Shown here piece after piece: positions 58,001 through 64,000 of a stretch of 64,000 bases of DNA. The notes beneath the pieces were generated by a model that saw only the letters and a program-made list of their open reading frames with translations, searched no databases and had not been told where the DNA came from. The DNA is from Phorcus lineatus (Eukaryota > Mollusca > Gastropoda > Trochida > Trochidae). The translations under genes were made by a program, and so were the position numbers. The DNA is taken from NCBI GenBank assembly GCA_921293015.1, contig OV121088.1, positions 34,592,010 through 34,656,009 of the forward strand, read 5' to 3'. Position 1 is the first letter of the stretch. Each line of letters opens with the position of its first letter.

Positions 58001-60820
58001 CCAGAGACCAGGGTTCGAATCCCGGTGAAGACACCAAAAATTTGTGACTTGGGTCTCATCCTGTGTTTTGTCCCTGGGCAAGACACTTCATCCACTTTGC
58101 ATTCAGTTCACCCAGCTGTACAAATGGGTACCCGAACAAGGGGGAAGTACGGACCTATACGGTCGCGCGGAGCGCTTGTTAATCGACGGCACTGATCATA
58201 CTATCCATCCAATACTCATGGCGCTTTGAGCATGCTTTGTCATGGATATATGCGCGGTATAAGAAAGCTATTATTATTACTATTATTATCATCATCATCA
58301 TCATCATCATCATTATTGTTTATCATATCTTTCTCTGAAACAATACAGGGATCACTGACGCTGCGCTCTTCCCTCTGCTGGCGCTACTGGTTGACACCCG
58401 TCATGACGCATTCTACGGGAGCGTGTACGCCATCGCACAACTGGCTGTGTGTCTGGCCTACTCAGTCGGTGAGCCGGATGCTGCCTCCGTGTCGTATGCT
58501 TTTCAAATTTATTGTTGTGATAAAATTCATTATTTCATAAAAGCTTGATTTGTGTCATAACTGTCTTGAGTGCACTTCACAGTTGTTAGCCTCGCGTACC
58601 GTATCGGCGAGCCGAGAGCTGCATTTTATAAATATGTTTATTCATCCTCCAAGCTACTGGATAGTTGACTAAAGAATAGAGATATTAAGTTCTAAACTTA
58701 TTTGCTAAAGTGTACAACCCTGAACCATGATAGCTCTATTCTTATTGACAGCTTATATTTTACATGGCCGAGACTATTAAGATTTAAAAGGCTACACTGT
58801 GCTTACTGGTGATAACACAAAGGTGCTGAAAAAGCTTGCTAAATTTATCAACATTATTTTTAAGAATTGCTAGTTCTTTTCGTATGAATAGGGATTAATT
58901 GTATCGGTAGAATAGAAATGCACAATGCATGCTCTCTATATACATATTCTTTATACAAGTTATAGATGTTGTATGTAATGCCACTGAAATGTGTATATGA
59001 TTATATAGGAACAGATCTATTTATTTTTATAGCTGTTGTTTATATTATTGTGTAAATGTGAAATTTTTTTTTGTCTCTGCTGTCTTGATTAATTTGTATT
59101 TAAATTTTATATCATTTGTTGCTCTTGTACCACCGTTGCTGGCGAAATGAGCTGGATAAATGCATCTGAATCTGAATCTGTATTGTCTCACGAACATTTG
59201 CTGCTGTCATATTAGTTATTACATTCTTATACCAACAAGGTAAACCTTCACTTGTGTCATAAATGATTCGTGCACTTGGCAGAGAGCGGCGTTATTTCTT
59301 TTACTGCTTTGAACCTAAGTCGCTTTTCTGTTGTATAATTCTAAAAGGTGGTGTGAAATAAGTTACGTTATCAGTAAACTGAAGCATTTGCTTTCTTAAA
59401 AGTTATTTCTAGGATAAAGGATTTTATATACACGACAATCCATATTAATTGATTGATAAACAATCTGAGATTAAAAATATTAATACTAAGCATTGAAGGG
59501 AACTTAATTTCAAAATACTGTGTCTCACAGGACCCTCAGTGGCTGGGCAGATTGTGAAAGCTGTTGGTTTCCAATGGTGAGTAAAATAATAACCTGATCT
59601 AATTATAAACCACTGTGTCTTGTTTGATGGTTTGTGCACATTTTTATTGGACATCAAATATGACTCCTAAATTTTACTTTTTTGGAAAACTGTCTTGTCT
59701 TTACTGACAAACAAAATATGCCTTTTTAAGAAAGAAGTTTAAATTTTATTTAATATTACCAATCTTTTCATTTCTATCAAGTTCTAGATTGCCATTCAAA
59801 CAAGTCATTGGTTATGAAAACTTGAACTTTGCTATGACAAGAGTCGAGCAGATTGGTACCTTTCCCTTTTACCCGTGCACGTAACCATGACAGTGCATTT
59901 TATGTTTTCGCCAATCGTATTGACAAAGATTATAATCTGTTCGTTCAGGCAGATTTGAAGACATTCCTTTTGAAGACATTGCTTTTTCTTCAATAGTTAA
60001 CCAAAATATTCCATATATTTCTGTTTAAGGCTGATTCGTGGAACTGCGCTGTTGAATATCCTGTACTGTCCCCTGTGTCTCTTTCTCAGAAAGTTTCCCA
60101 AGACGGATGAAGAAATACCCGTATGTGAACTGTTAACACAAATCGTAAAAGTCAGTGTGCACGCCTCTCCCCTTAAAAGTAATGAAGCTAAATTTAAGAT
60201 ACATAATAAGGTATGTTTATGTATGAAAACATCTGTAGTATTACATGGATAGTTCTATCGGGGTATTTTTATTTTAAGGGACATTTCTGAATATACATGT
60301 CAATCATACATGATTAAACCACAATCATATGTTGATTAGGTTAAAATTTCGATTGCTTTAGATCTGACCATTTAAGACTATAGTACAACAAAAGACAACG
60401 AATGGAAACACAGTTAATCATCACAGTTAATCATTATCTCTACGCCTGAACGGATATGTAAAGCCTTACTACGACAGGAAAAAGGACAACGCTGCTGACT
60501 GAAGATTTGGCAGTGTATGGATATGTTATGAATAGACCTAAATTCATTTTATCAGTAAAAGTTTGGAAATTAGTAAAGTACATCATTTGCTATCATCTCG
60601 GGCCCTTAGATAAGACTAATCTGATTGTTGAACCATATGCAGATTAAATGAAAATAGATACCACAGCTTGACAGCTACTTATTGGTAGATTTTTAATGAC
60701 CAATTCGTTTCTTTGTGCCAGGTGATAATGGCGAACTCGACCAAGGGAGATAACTACACCAGTGAGAAGACAACGGAGAATAGCAGTTTCTCCTATGGAC
60801 GATTGTGTGAGGAAGACTGA
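33320..60820 (+). CDS. SLC18-family vesicular amine transporter-like gene (16 exons, 478 aa)
   Basis: Predicted twelve-helix proton antiporter that would load amine transmitters into vesicles, close to SLC18A (VMAT/VAChT). Sixteen exons (listed separately) join in phase to 1437 nt, against about 515 residues in vertebrate VMATs. Seen: TM1 acidic residue D31 (LFIVFYTNMLDSLLL); a glycosylated lumenal loop with sequons N58, N64 and N71; TM2 Lys103 in SSKAIIQLL; TM4 Arg154 in ARSVQGLG; motif A-like DDRAR near 178; Glu277 in VLEPTVPLW; WQLGLVFLP; TM10 Asp364 in GITDAALFP. Two positions conserved in VMATs differ: Ser32 replaces the Asn after the TM1 Asp, and Gln391 replaces the TM11 Asp. It may therefore be a divergent SLC18 subtype, for example of the insect portabella kind. 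A 5' UTR exon is possible because an acceptor-like TTTTCAG precedes the ATG. ATTAAA at 61183 is a candidate poly(A) signal. Confidence 0.88.
33435..37758 (+). other. SLC18-like intron 1
   Basis: 4.3 kb, very AT-rich. Only the foldback repeat at 34149-34258 stands out. Confidence 0.7.
34149..34258. repeat. Foldback repeat, about 40-base arms
   Basis: CTTTATTGCATTATATGC at 34151-34168 is matched by its complement at 34237-34254, with matching flanks on both sides. In SLC18 intron 1. Confidence 0.8.
37759..38002 (+). CDS. SLC18-like exon 2
   Basis: PIIPDYLLRLD, lumenal loop with NRS, NIS and NQT sequons, then LNENSKVGWLLSSKAIIQLL and AGPLIGPLCNR (TM2). Acceptor TTTCAG, donor AG|GTATGT. Confidence 0.92.
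38800..39010 (-). mobile_element. Degenerate SINE type I-like sequence
   Basis: Contains 'accattgtgg', 'cggctgtaactaac' and a 'tttgaacccc' B-box remnant in the order seen in the type I SINE. Strongly diverged. Confidence 0.35.
39984..40039. repeat. (TA)n microsatellite
   Basis: Uninterrupted TA dinucleotide run of about 28 units in SLC18 intron 2. Confidence 0.95.
40636..43342. mobile_element. TA-flanked TIR element with AGACGTC arrays
   Basis: Inverted ends CCCAGCAGGCACA / GTGCCTGCTGGG with TA directly outside each (40634-40635, 43343-43344). Both ends carry clusters of TTAGACGTC-like subrepeats (40690-40815 and 43228-43330). No long ORF, so it is non-autonomous. A family B MITE lies within it. 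Located in SLC18 intron 2. Confidence 0.72.
42603..43229 (+). mobile_element. MITE family B, nested in a larger TIR element
   Basis: Ends 'aaaggcactagtgcacgc' and 'gagtgcactggtgcgttt' form imperfect inverted repeats. Sits inside the element 40636-43342. Confidence 0.6.
43560..43690 (-). mobile_element. tRNA-derived SINE, type II (3' fragment, diverged)
   Basis: Matches the reversed tail region of the type II SINE: 'aataatgataataa', then 'aaagcatgctcaaaacgc' and 'tattaccctgaagga'. No tRNA head. Confidence 0.5.
44163..45178 (+). mobile_element. Element family E, interrupted by a LINE fragment
   Basis: Ends 'tgcataccgaaagtttgttc' and 'gtatgtgaacaaacttttgg'. The interior matches 23945-24545, except for a LINE insertion at 44222-44629. 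In SLC18 intron 2, upstream of exon 3. Confidence 0.65.
44222..44629 (+). mobile_element. 5'-truncated LINE insertion
   Basis: Encodes the last part of a LINE polyprotein: IETGRHNKEPRNERTCNVCK, then YIEDEYHLILICTYYDNLRN, to a stop at about 44546. This is a cysteine/histidine-type C-terminal segment. Flanked by the 13-base duplication TATATAATTTAAT (44209-44221 and 44630-44642). Not of the same type as the LINE at 4936. Confidence 0.78.
45350..45408 (+). CDS. SLC18-like exon 3
   Basis: IGYPIVLFCGCVVILLSAF, TM3. Matches the 'RIGYxIPMFxGFxIMFxST' block of VMATs. Confidence 0.88.
45813..47025 (-). mobile_element. 5'-truncated LINE with 19-base target duplication
   Basis: AAAATCACAATGAGTCATA flanks the insert (45794-45812 and 47026-47044). 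On the minus strand, C-terminal LINE coding sequence (ILPCALYSCNVWGCLPDKEY, 'KVQNQFCKGIQGLSTR', then a late CECG...H...C segment) lies in at least three frames between 46972 and 45964, so it carries frameshifts. The 3' end is (TATC)n. Lies between SLC18 exons 3 and 4. Confidence 0.82.
47376..47459 (+). CDS. SLC18-like exon 4
   Basis: FAFADYYILLFFARSVQGLG, then SAATVIA. TM4 with Arg154. Donor G|GTAATC. Confidence 0.9.
48843..48992. repeat. Palindromic element, about 48-base arms
   Basis: 'tttgacatttctcttcgaat' and 'accgtgtaaatctcatctcg' pair with 'cgatgagatatacacggt' and 'attcgacgagtaatgtcaaa'. The right arm recurs at 48548-48612 and the left arm at 62207-62229. Confidence 0.7.
49190..49332. 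repeat. Foldback repeat, about 30-base arms
   Basis: 'actaaaattccttccattta' pairs with 'taaatggaaggttgtttagt'. The interior has repeated CTCGTT. In the intron before SLC18 exon 5. Confidence 0.7.
49560..49652 (+). CDS. SLC18-like exon 5
   Basis: GMSIVASRYPDDRARSGAMG, then VAMGGAALGVL. Cytosolic DDxxR motif and TM5. Confidence 0.92.
50088..50535. mobile_element. MITE family C, diverged copy
   Basis: Left end 'ctcccaatagagatagttcc' and right end 'ggaactgcctctgagggg' match the family C ends, and the interior matches the 18948 copy in reverse. Target duplication not clear. Lies just upstream of SLC18 exon 6. Confidence 0.65.
50638..50727 (+). CDS. SLC18-like exon 6
   Basis: GYPFGGFMYTFVGKISPFLI, then ICLLIVFDL. 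TM5 end and TM6, as in 'GPPFGxxMYxFxGKxxPFL'. Confidence 0.92.
51007..51047 (+). CDS. SLC18-like exon 7
   Basis: LQWFVLNPSVTSE, a 41-base exon at the start of the central cytosolic loop. Phase 1 in, phase 0 out. Confidence 0.85.
51701..51764 (+). CDS. SLC18-like exon 8
   Basis: KVYKTTPLHQLLRDPYILVV, matching 'GTPLxxLLxDPYILVAAG' before TM7. Confidence 0.92.
51944..52060 (-). mobile_element. tRNA-derived SINE, type I (partial, diverged)
   Basis: Shares 'agcccgcaacaccatt', 'agtgtagcattgcaccc' and 'agttgccgagcccct' with the copies at 480 and 27925, and retains a B-box-like 'gtgttcaaatcc' on the minus strand. Lies in an SLC18 intron. Confidence 0.6.
52200..52413 (+). mobile_element. Element family E, terminal remnant
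   Basis: Ends with 'taagtgaacaaactttcggg' followed by 'atgcatctgta', like the end of the 44163 copy. The rest is weakly similar. Confidence 0.35.
53305..53400 (+). CDS. SLC18-like exon 9
   Basis: VIMITTMAISVLEPTVPLWI, then LDKMHAEKWQL. TM7 with Glu277. Confidence 0.93.
54333..54411 (+). CDS. SLC18-like exon 10
   Basis: LVFLPDSVGYLVGTNFFGIA, then ARSIG. TM8, as in 'GVAFLPASISYLIGTNIFG'. Confidence 0.93.
54756..54807 (+). CDS. SLC18-like exon 11
   Basis: WITTMCCMLLIALCLIC, TM9. Acceptor CATCAG, donor GTAAGT, phase 0 out. Confidence 0.85.
55676..55739 (+). CDS. SLC18-like exon 12
   Basis: LPFATSVPQLILPHFGIGLG, the TM9-TM10 segment. Donor G|GTGAGA. Confidence 0.88.
56735..56890. repeat. CTAATTAG-rich palindromic tract
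   Basis: Several units such as 'atcacctaattag' and 'ctaattaggtgat' in both orientations in SLC18 intron 12. Looks like a decayed foldback element. Confidence 0.5.
57960..58315 (+). mobile_element. tRNA-derived SINE, type II
   Basis: The head resembles a tRNA (A-box TGGTGTAGTGGTAAGC, B-box GGTTCGAATCC, both intact). The body is about 230 bases; the 3' tail GCGCTTTGAGCAT...GCGGTATAAGAAAGC ends in (ATT)n(ATC)n. The tail resembles the 3' end of the LINE at 4936-8461. Sits just upstream of SLC18 exon 13. Confidence 0.8.
58349..58468 (+). CDS. SLC18-like exon 13
   Basis: ITDAALFPLLALLVDTRHDA, then FYGSVYAIAQLAVCLAYSV. TM10 Asp364, then TM11, where Gln391 stands in place of the family Asp. Confidence 0.93.
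59531..59576 (+). CDS. SLC18-like exon 14
   Basis: PSVAGQIVKAVGFQ, as in 'GPSxGGxIxxxIGFPW'. Phase 2 out. Confidence 0.9.
60030..60120 (+). CDS. SLC18-like exon 15
   Basis: LIRGTALLNILYCPLCLFLR, then KFPKTDEEIP. TM12 and start of the cytosolic tail. A second good donor 90 bases downstream (end 60210) would add 30 in-frame residues. Confidence 0.88.
60722..60820 (+). CDS. SLC18-like exon 16
   Basis: VIMANSTKGDNYTSEKTTEN, then SSFSYGRLCEED and TGA. Cytosolic tail; EIP-VIM aligns with the VMAT 'KMAILM' stretch, supporting the shorter exon 15. Confidence 0.85.
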   Translation: MIMANSTKGDNYTSEKTTENSSFSYGRLCEED

Positions 60821-61325
60821 AGAAAAAATGGGCGACATTTGAATTGACTCCGACCACTTAATTGTAGTTCAAATGTCAAATACCTCTCTTCAAAGAGCAA
60901 ACATCTACCTAGTTGTTAAAATTATCAATGTAGGATTGTGAAGACGGTTGCCGTGAGTTCGTTCACAAATCATTTTGTGTATTGAGTATCTTGTGCAACG
61001 GAAAACCAATTTGTACCAAGAAATTGGAGACAGTCAACTCGTATCCACATCCTCAGCCGATTACTTTGTTTAAAACAGTGTGATTTTTAACAAATTTGTT
61101 TCATGTTATTTAAACTGATACTTTAAACATAGTTTATTTTTAAAATAATTTTGAAACGACTGGCAAGCAATCAAAATCAAGAATTAAAACATTCTTCCAA
61201 AGACGATAATGACAATTGTTTTAGATTTTGAAAGCGTGGTAATCTTTCATATATATGTAAAACTATTCATGCCGTTTTTGAGTATACAAGTACACTGATA
61301 AGTAAAACAAGGAATTTCATGGATT

Positions 61326-61459
61326 ATTAACTTCTTTATCGTACTGATTGCGACGTTTCGGTATAGCTTCTTATACCGATTTCAAGCTACACTTGATCAG
61401 AAGAAGTTTAAGAAGCTATACCGAAACGTCGCCATCAATACCATAAACAAGTTCATAAT
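61326..61459. repeat. Foldback repeat, about 54-base arms
   Basis: Arms contain GCGACGTTTCGGTATAGC and its complement, separated by about 30 bases. Downstream of the SLC18 gene. Shares the AACTTCTTTAT...ACGTTTCG layout with 34149-34258. Confidence 0.8.
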
Positions 61460-61470
61460 CAATAATATAC

Positions 61471-61565
61471 GTTGTCAGACCGCGCCGAGGGGTAGATGAA
61501 ATTTTGTATCCCGCGTAAGTGTCCTTGTAGGCCGAGCCACAGGCGCAGGTGTGGTCTGACAACGA
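61471..61565. repeat. Short inverted repeat, 12-base arms
   Basis: CGTTGTCAGACC and GGTCTGACAACG bracket about 70 GC-rich bases. Immediately follows the foldback element at 61326. Confidence 0.6.
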
Positions 61566-62946
61566 ATTTATCTTACCGAACATGTTTTCTTTGCTTCTTT
61601 GCGTTGTTTTCTGCCATATTGTTGACATCTAGGCTAGCAGACGATGTTTTTTTGCAAACTCAACACTGCGTTTACTACCATAACGTACTTACAGCGAACC
61701 CTCTACAACCGTGCGTGGAATATACTGCTATTGTTACGGTGTTCGGCAAATGCTAGACAGTTCGGCAAATAGACCTAATATTTGTATCCCGCCTGGAGGT
61801 TTACAAGAGTTTGAGAACCCCGGCTAAAGACCAATCAAAAGCGAGTATTTTACTGTAAGGTAAGATAAGATGCCTTGTCTTCCTTATACTGACAACTTCT
61901 AGAATGCCAGACCAACAGCTCGAGAACAATGAAAGTTTCAGGATTATTTAGTCTGTAAGTTGTTAAAACAGCAGAAATCCTGCCATAAATTGTTTGTGTT
62001 CAGAGGTGATTTATGGCACTTATTCTTTATGAGGACAACTGAATATAATCATATATCATTCCACTTAGTAAAATAACACATCCCAGTCATATGACGTAAA
62101 CAATTACATCATTCAGCAATAAGGAGATGACTACAACCAATCGATTTACTCAGATGTATGACCTTTCATGAACATCAGCACTTATTTTGGAAATATAGAT
62201 TGACATTTCTCTTCGAATACCATATTATCTATTATAAGCCTTAAAGACCTTTAACTTAAGGTTTAATGTTCTCAGTTATCATGAGGACCAACATGGGAAT
62301 CAACGTGTCGGCTACAACAAAGTATTTACCGTTACATTAACATCATTTTACTCCAAGGAGTTTAATTGTTATTGATGATGTTCGTTGCTAAAATAAATAG
62401 AATAGTAATCTTCATTGTTGTTTTCTTTTGTATAGATATTATAAAATAGTAAATCTGTAGAAATAAGTATTTACGTGTAAATACTTAAACTTTTAGTTAA
62501 TATACGTAATTACTGTTTTAATCTGTATTAATCTCGTTAAAATGAAATCTAAAATGCTCCAATACGTTCTTTAATCTGCGTAACGTAGTTCAGCAATATA
62601 AGAGCTTATTTTAGAGATTTACCCTATATACACCAGAAAGAAAGTATCACAACAACCATTTGTTACGCAACATAATAAACGGGGGCGGGGAACTATAACA
62701 GATAAAAACGTTCAAGAAATATGCAGCAAGACACATATGAATTAACATATTTTATAGGAGGTTAAAAATAAGTCGAAACCGTATATGTCAGCACTTGATA
62801 AAAGAGCTATCCTCATTTAATAGTAGAGCAGTTTTTTATCTTAGATCCGGAAAATGAATGATAACTGACGGAAATACAGAGAGGGCAATCATTATATCCT
62901 ATTTTAATTTATAAACTGGTTGGAAAACAAAGTGATGAAGTTCAAT

Positions 62947-63456
62947 TTACGTATGTAACGTTTTGTTCTGTAATTCTTCAAGGTAATTCGAAATGTTTGT
63001 TCTGCCTTGTTTTACATAATGGTATGCAGACCTTGGCGATGCAAACGTCCACATTTCCTCTCGAAATAACTTCACCAACATCAATGTCATAGCAGAGAGG
63101 TCAAATCGATGACATTTTCCATATTTTCTGTCTCCAGCGCAGCTTAAAGATCCCTGGGCCATACACAAAGGGTCCAATGCACATGCCACCCACGGTTCTA
63201 ACAACAATTTCCGGGAGAACTCTTCATTATGGAAGGCAATAAAAGCTCCCTCGAATTCAACGTAAGACGCGTACGAACATGCATTATCTCCAAAATATGA
63301 AAACATGCTCTTTGACGTTTGTAGTGCTAAAGCATGGAATCCGCTTGTCATTAGGAAGCCCGTGTGGCTAAGGGTCTTAAACAGGGGACTTAGATCGGCT
63401 TTGAATCTCACCGAGGCGTCCATATACACCACAAATTCTCCAACCTCAATATGAGC
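62947..63456 (-). CDS. Glycosyltransferase-like last exon
   Basis: 169 codons plus stop after acceptor TTCGCAG. Carries VYMDASVRF, a cysteine-containing WVACALDPLC segment, CHRFDLSA, and one NKT sequon near the end. Upstream frame to 63507 is intron. Confidence 0.65.
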   Translation of the reverse strand, partial: AHIEVGEFVVYMDASVRFKADLSPLFKTLSHTGFLMTSGFHALALQTSKSMFSYFGDNACSYASYVEFEGAFIAFHNEEFSRKLLLEPWVACALDPLCMAQGSLSCAGDRKYGKCHRFDLSAMTLMLVKLFREEMWTFASPRSAYHYVKQGRTNISNYLEELQNKTLHT

Positions 63457-64000
63457 CTGCGAATTAGAAGTAAAGGTTAGTAAAGGAACACCTTGAATTT
63501 CATTCATTTTTTATGCGTGCCATGCTTTTTCTTTCCTTCGATTGTTGTGCCACGACCCCCATCATAGGATATATATATAGCAAAATGCAAAATTTAAGAC
63601 TTTCAGCAATGAATTAAGTTTGCATTTTCAGGTAACGTCATTCTTTGTAACTGCTAGCTTTTCTCATTGTCCAAACTTTGAAGGCAGTGGGATGCATATT
63701 TCTCTTTAAAGAAGATTAATGAATTTTGTTTAATCATGAATATAATAAGGGAGAGGAGGTACTTGTACATGTACACACATAGTATGAATCCAGCACGGAG
63801 CAATCAGAACTAAACCTTCTCTTTTATGTCAATACATCGCTATCGCCAACATGATTCGCGAATCACCAATTTTCCTCAAGGTCATTTAAGAGATTTCTAT
63901 GAAATAAAAACGCAAAATGACTGGTACATTTATACCGCTCAGAGGATAATTACCTGGATCAGCACTGGTTTCCAGGTGTATGTCTTCATTGCATGCAACC
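62947..64000 (-). CDS. Glycosyltransferase-like gene, 3' part (partial)
   Basis: Two exons seen. Exon 63954-64000 runs off the window and encodes MKTYTWKPVLIQ, ending at GTAATT in phase 0. Exon 62947-63456 follows a TTCGCAG acceptor and reads AHIEVGEFVVYMDASVRFKA, then WVACALDPLCMAQGSLSC, GKCHRFDLSAMTLML, to a stop. 'WKPxxIQ', 'VYxDxSxRF' and 'CHRFDxSA' are motifs I associate with a family of uncharacterised animal GT-A-like glycosyltransferases (DUF1647-type). It would act in the Golgi. Family call is from memory of motifs. Unrelated to the neighbouring SLC18 gene. Confidence 0.65.
63954..64000 (-). CDS. Glycosyltransferase-like penultimate exon (cut by window)
   Basis: Encodes LHAMKTYTWKPVLIQ before donor GTAATT. 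Its 5' end lies beyond position 64000. Confidence 0.6.

Larger units (their letters stand above)
55740..58348 (+). other. SLC18-like intron 12
   Basis: 2.6 kb with a CTAATTAG palindromic tract (56735-56890) and the type II SINE at its 3' end. The rest is unremarkable AT-rich sequence. Confidence 0.7.
60821..62946. other. Intergenic region after the SLC18-like gene
   Basis: Contains the SLC18 3' UTR, the foldback element 61326-61459, a 12-base inverted repeat at 61471-61565 and a half palindrome at 62207. No gene recognised. Confidence 0.6.

Noticed and set aside
57960-58035. tRNA-like sequence with good A- and B-boxes
   Set aside because: It continues into a SINE body and microsatellite tail and is repeated at 17052-17356, so it is a SINE head rather than a tRNA gene.

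Overview
The window looks like a nuclear fragment of an animal genome, most likely a marine lophotrochozoan such as a mollusc. It is AT-rich with small exons, GT-AG introns and many small transposons and tRNA-derived SINEs. One SINE carries the 'tatggggttttacgccgc' type of motif that I associate with mollusc genomes. All exons were deduced by eye from splice sites, phase and family motifs. For both large genes the summed exon lengths are multiples of three.

Left half, minus strand (30020 down to 10620): a 23-exon gene for a predicted secreted protein of 1250 residues. Domain order is signal peptide, propeptide ending RRKR, astacin metalloprotease, EGF-like, CUB, kringle, ShK-like, a long Thr/Ser/Pro mucin tract, a poly-aspartate run (D12-G-D24), C-type lectin, ShKT, sushi, and an unrecognised C-terminal domain. 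Positions 1-3612 repeat 27446-31057 at a constant offset of 27,445 bases, with no difference seen. This gives a second set of the first four astacin exons at the left edge, so either a tandem paralogue lies off the left side or the assembly repeats itself. Homology continues at lower identity to about 3905/31365.

Between the two sets of 5' exons lies a full-length-looking L2/CR1-type LINE (4936-8461) with an uninterrupted 1073-residue ORF. It sits inside a TTAA-flanked MITE. Several other MITE families and palindromic elements occupy the introns and spacers.

Right half, plus strand (33320-60820): a 16-exon gene for a 478-residue SLC18-family (vesicular amine transporter-like) protein, divergently oriented to the astacin gene. 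Its introns hold a 2.7 kb TIR element with an inserted MITE, an E-family element with a 5'-truncated LINE inside it, a second truncated LINE with a 19-base target duplication, and a SINE. At the right edge are the last two exons (minus strand, first one cut by the window) of a probable glycosyltransferase-like gene.

The three genes show no obvious functional link. The region reads as ordinary chromosomal neighbours with a heavy load of short transposable elements. No rRNA gene, functional tRNA gene, CRISPR array or LTR element was recognised.
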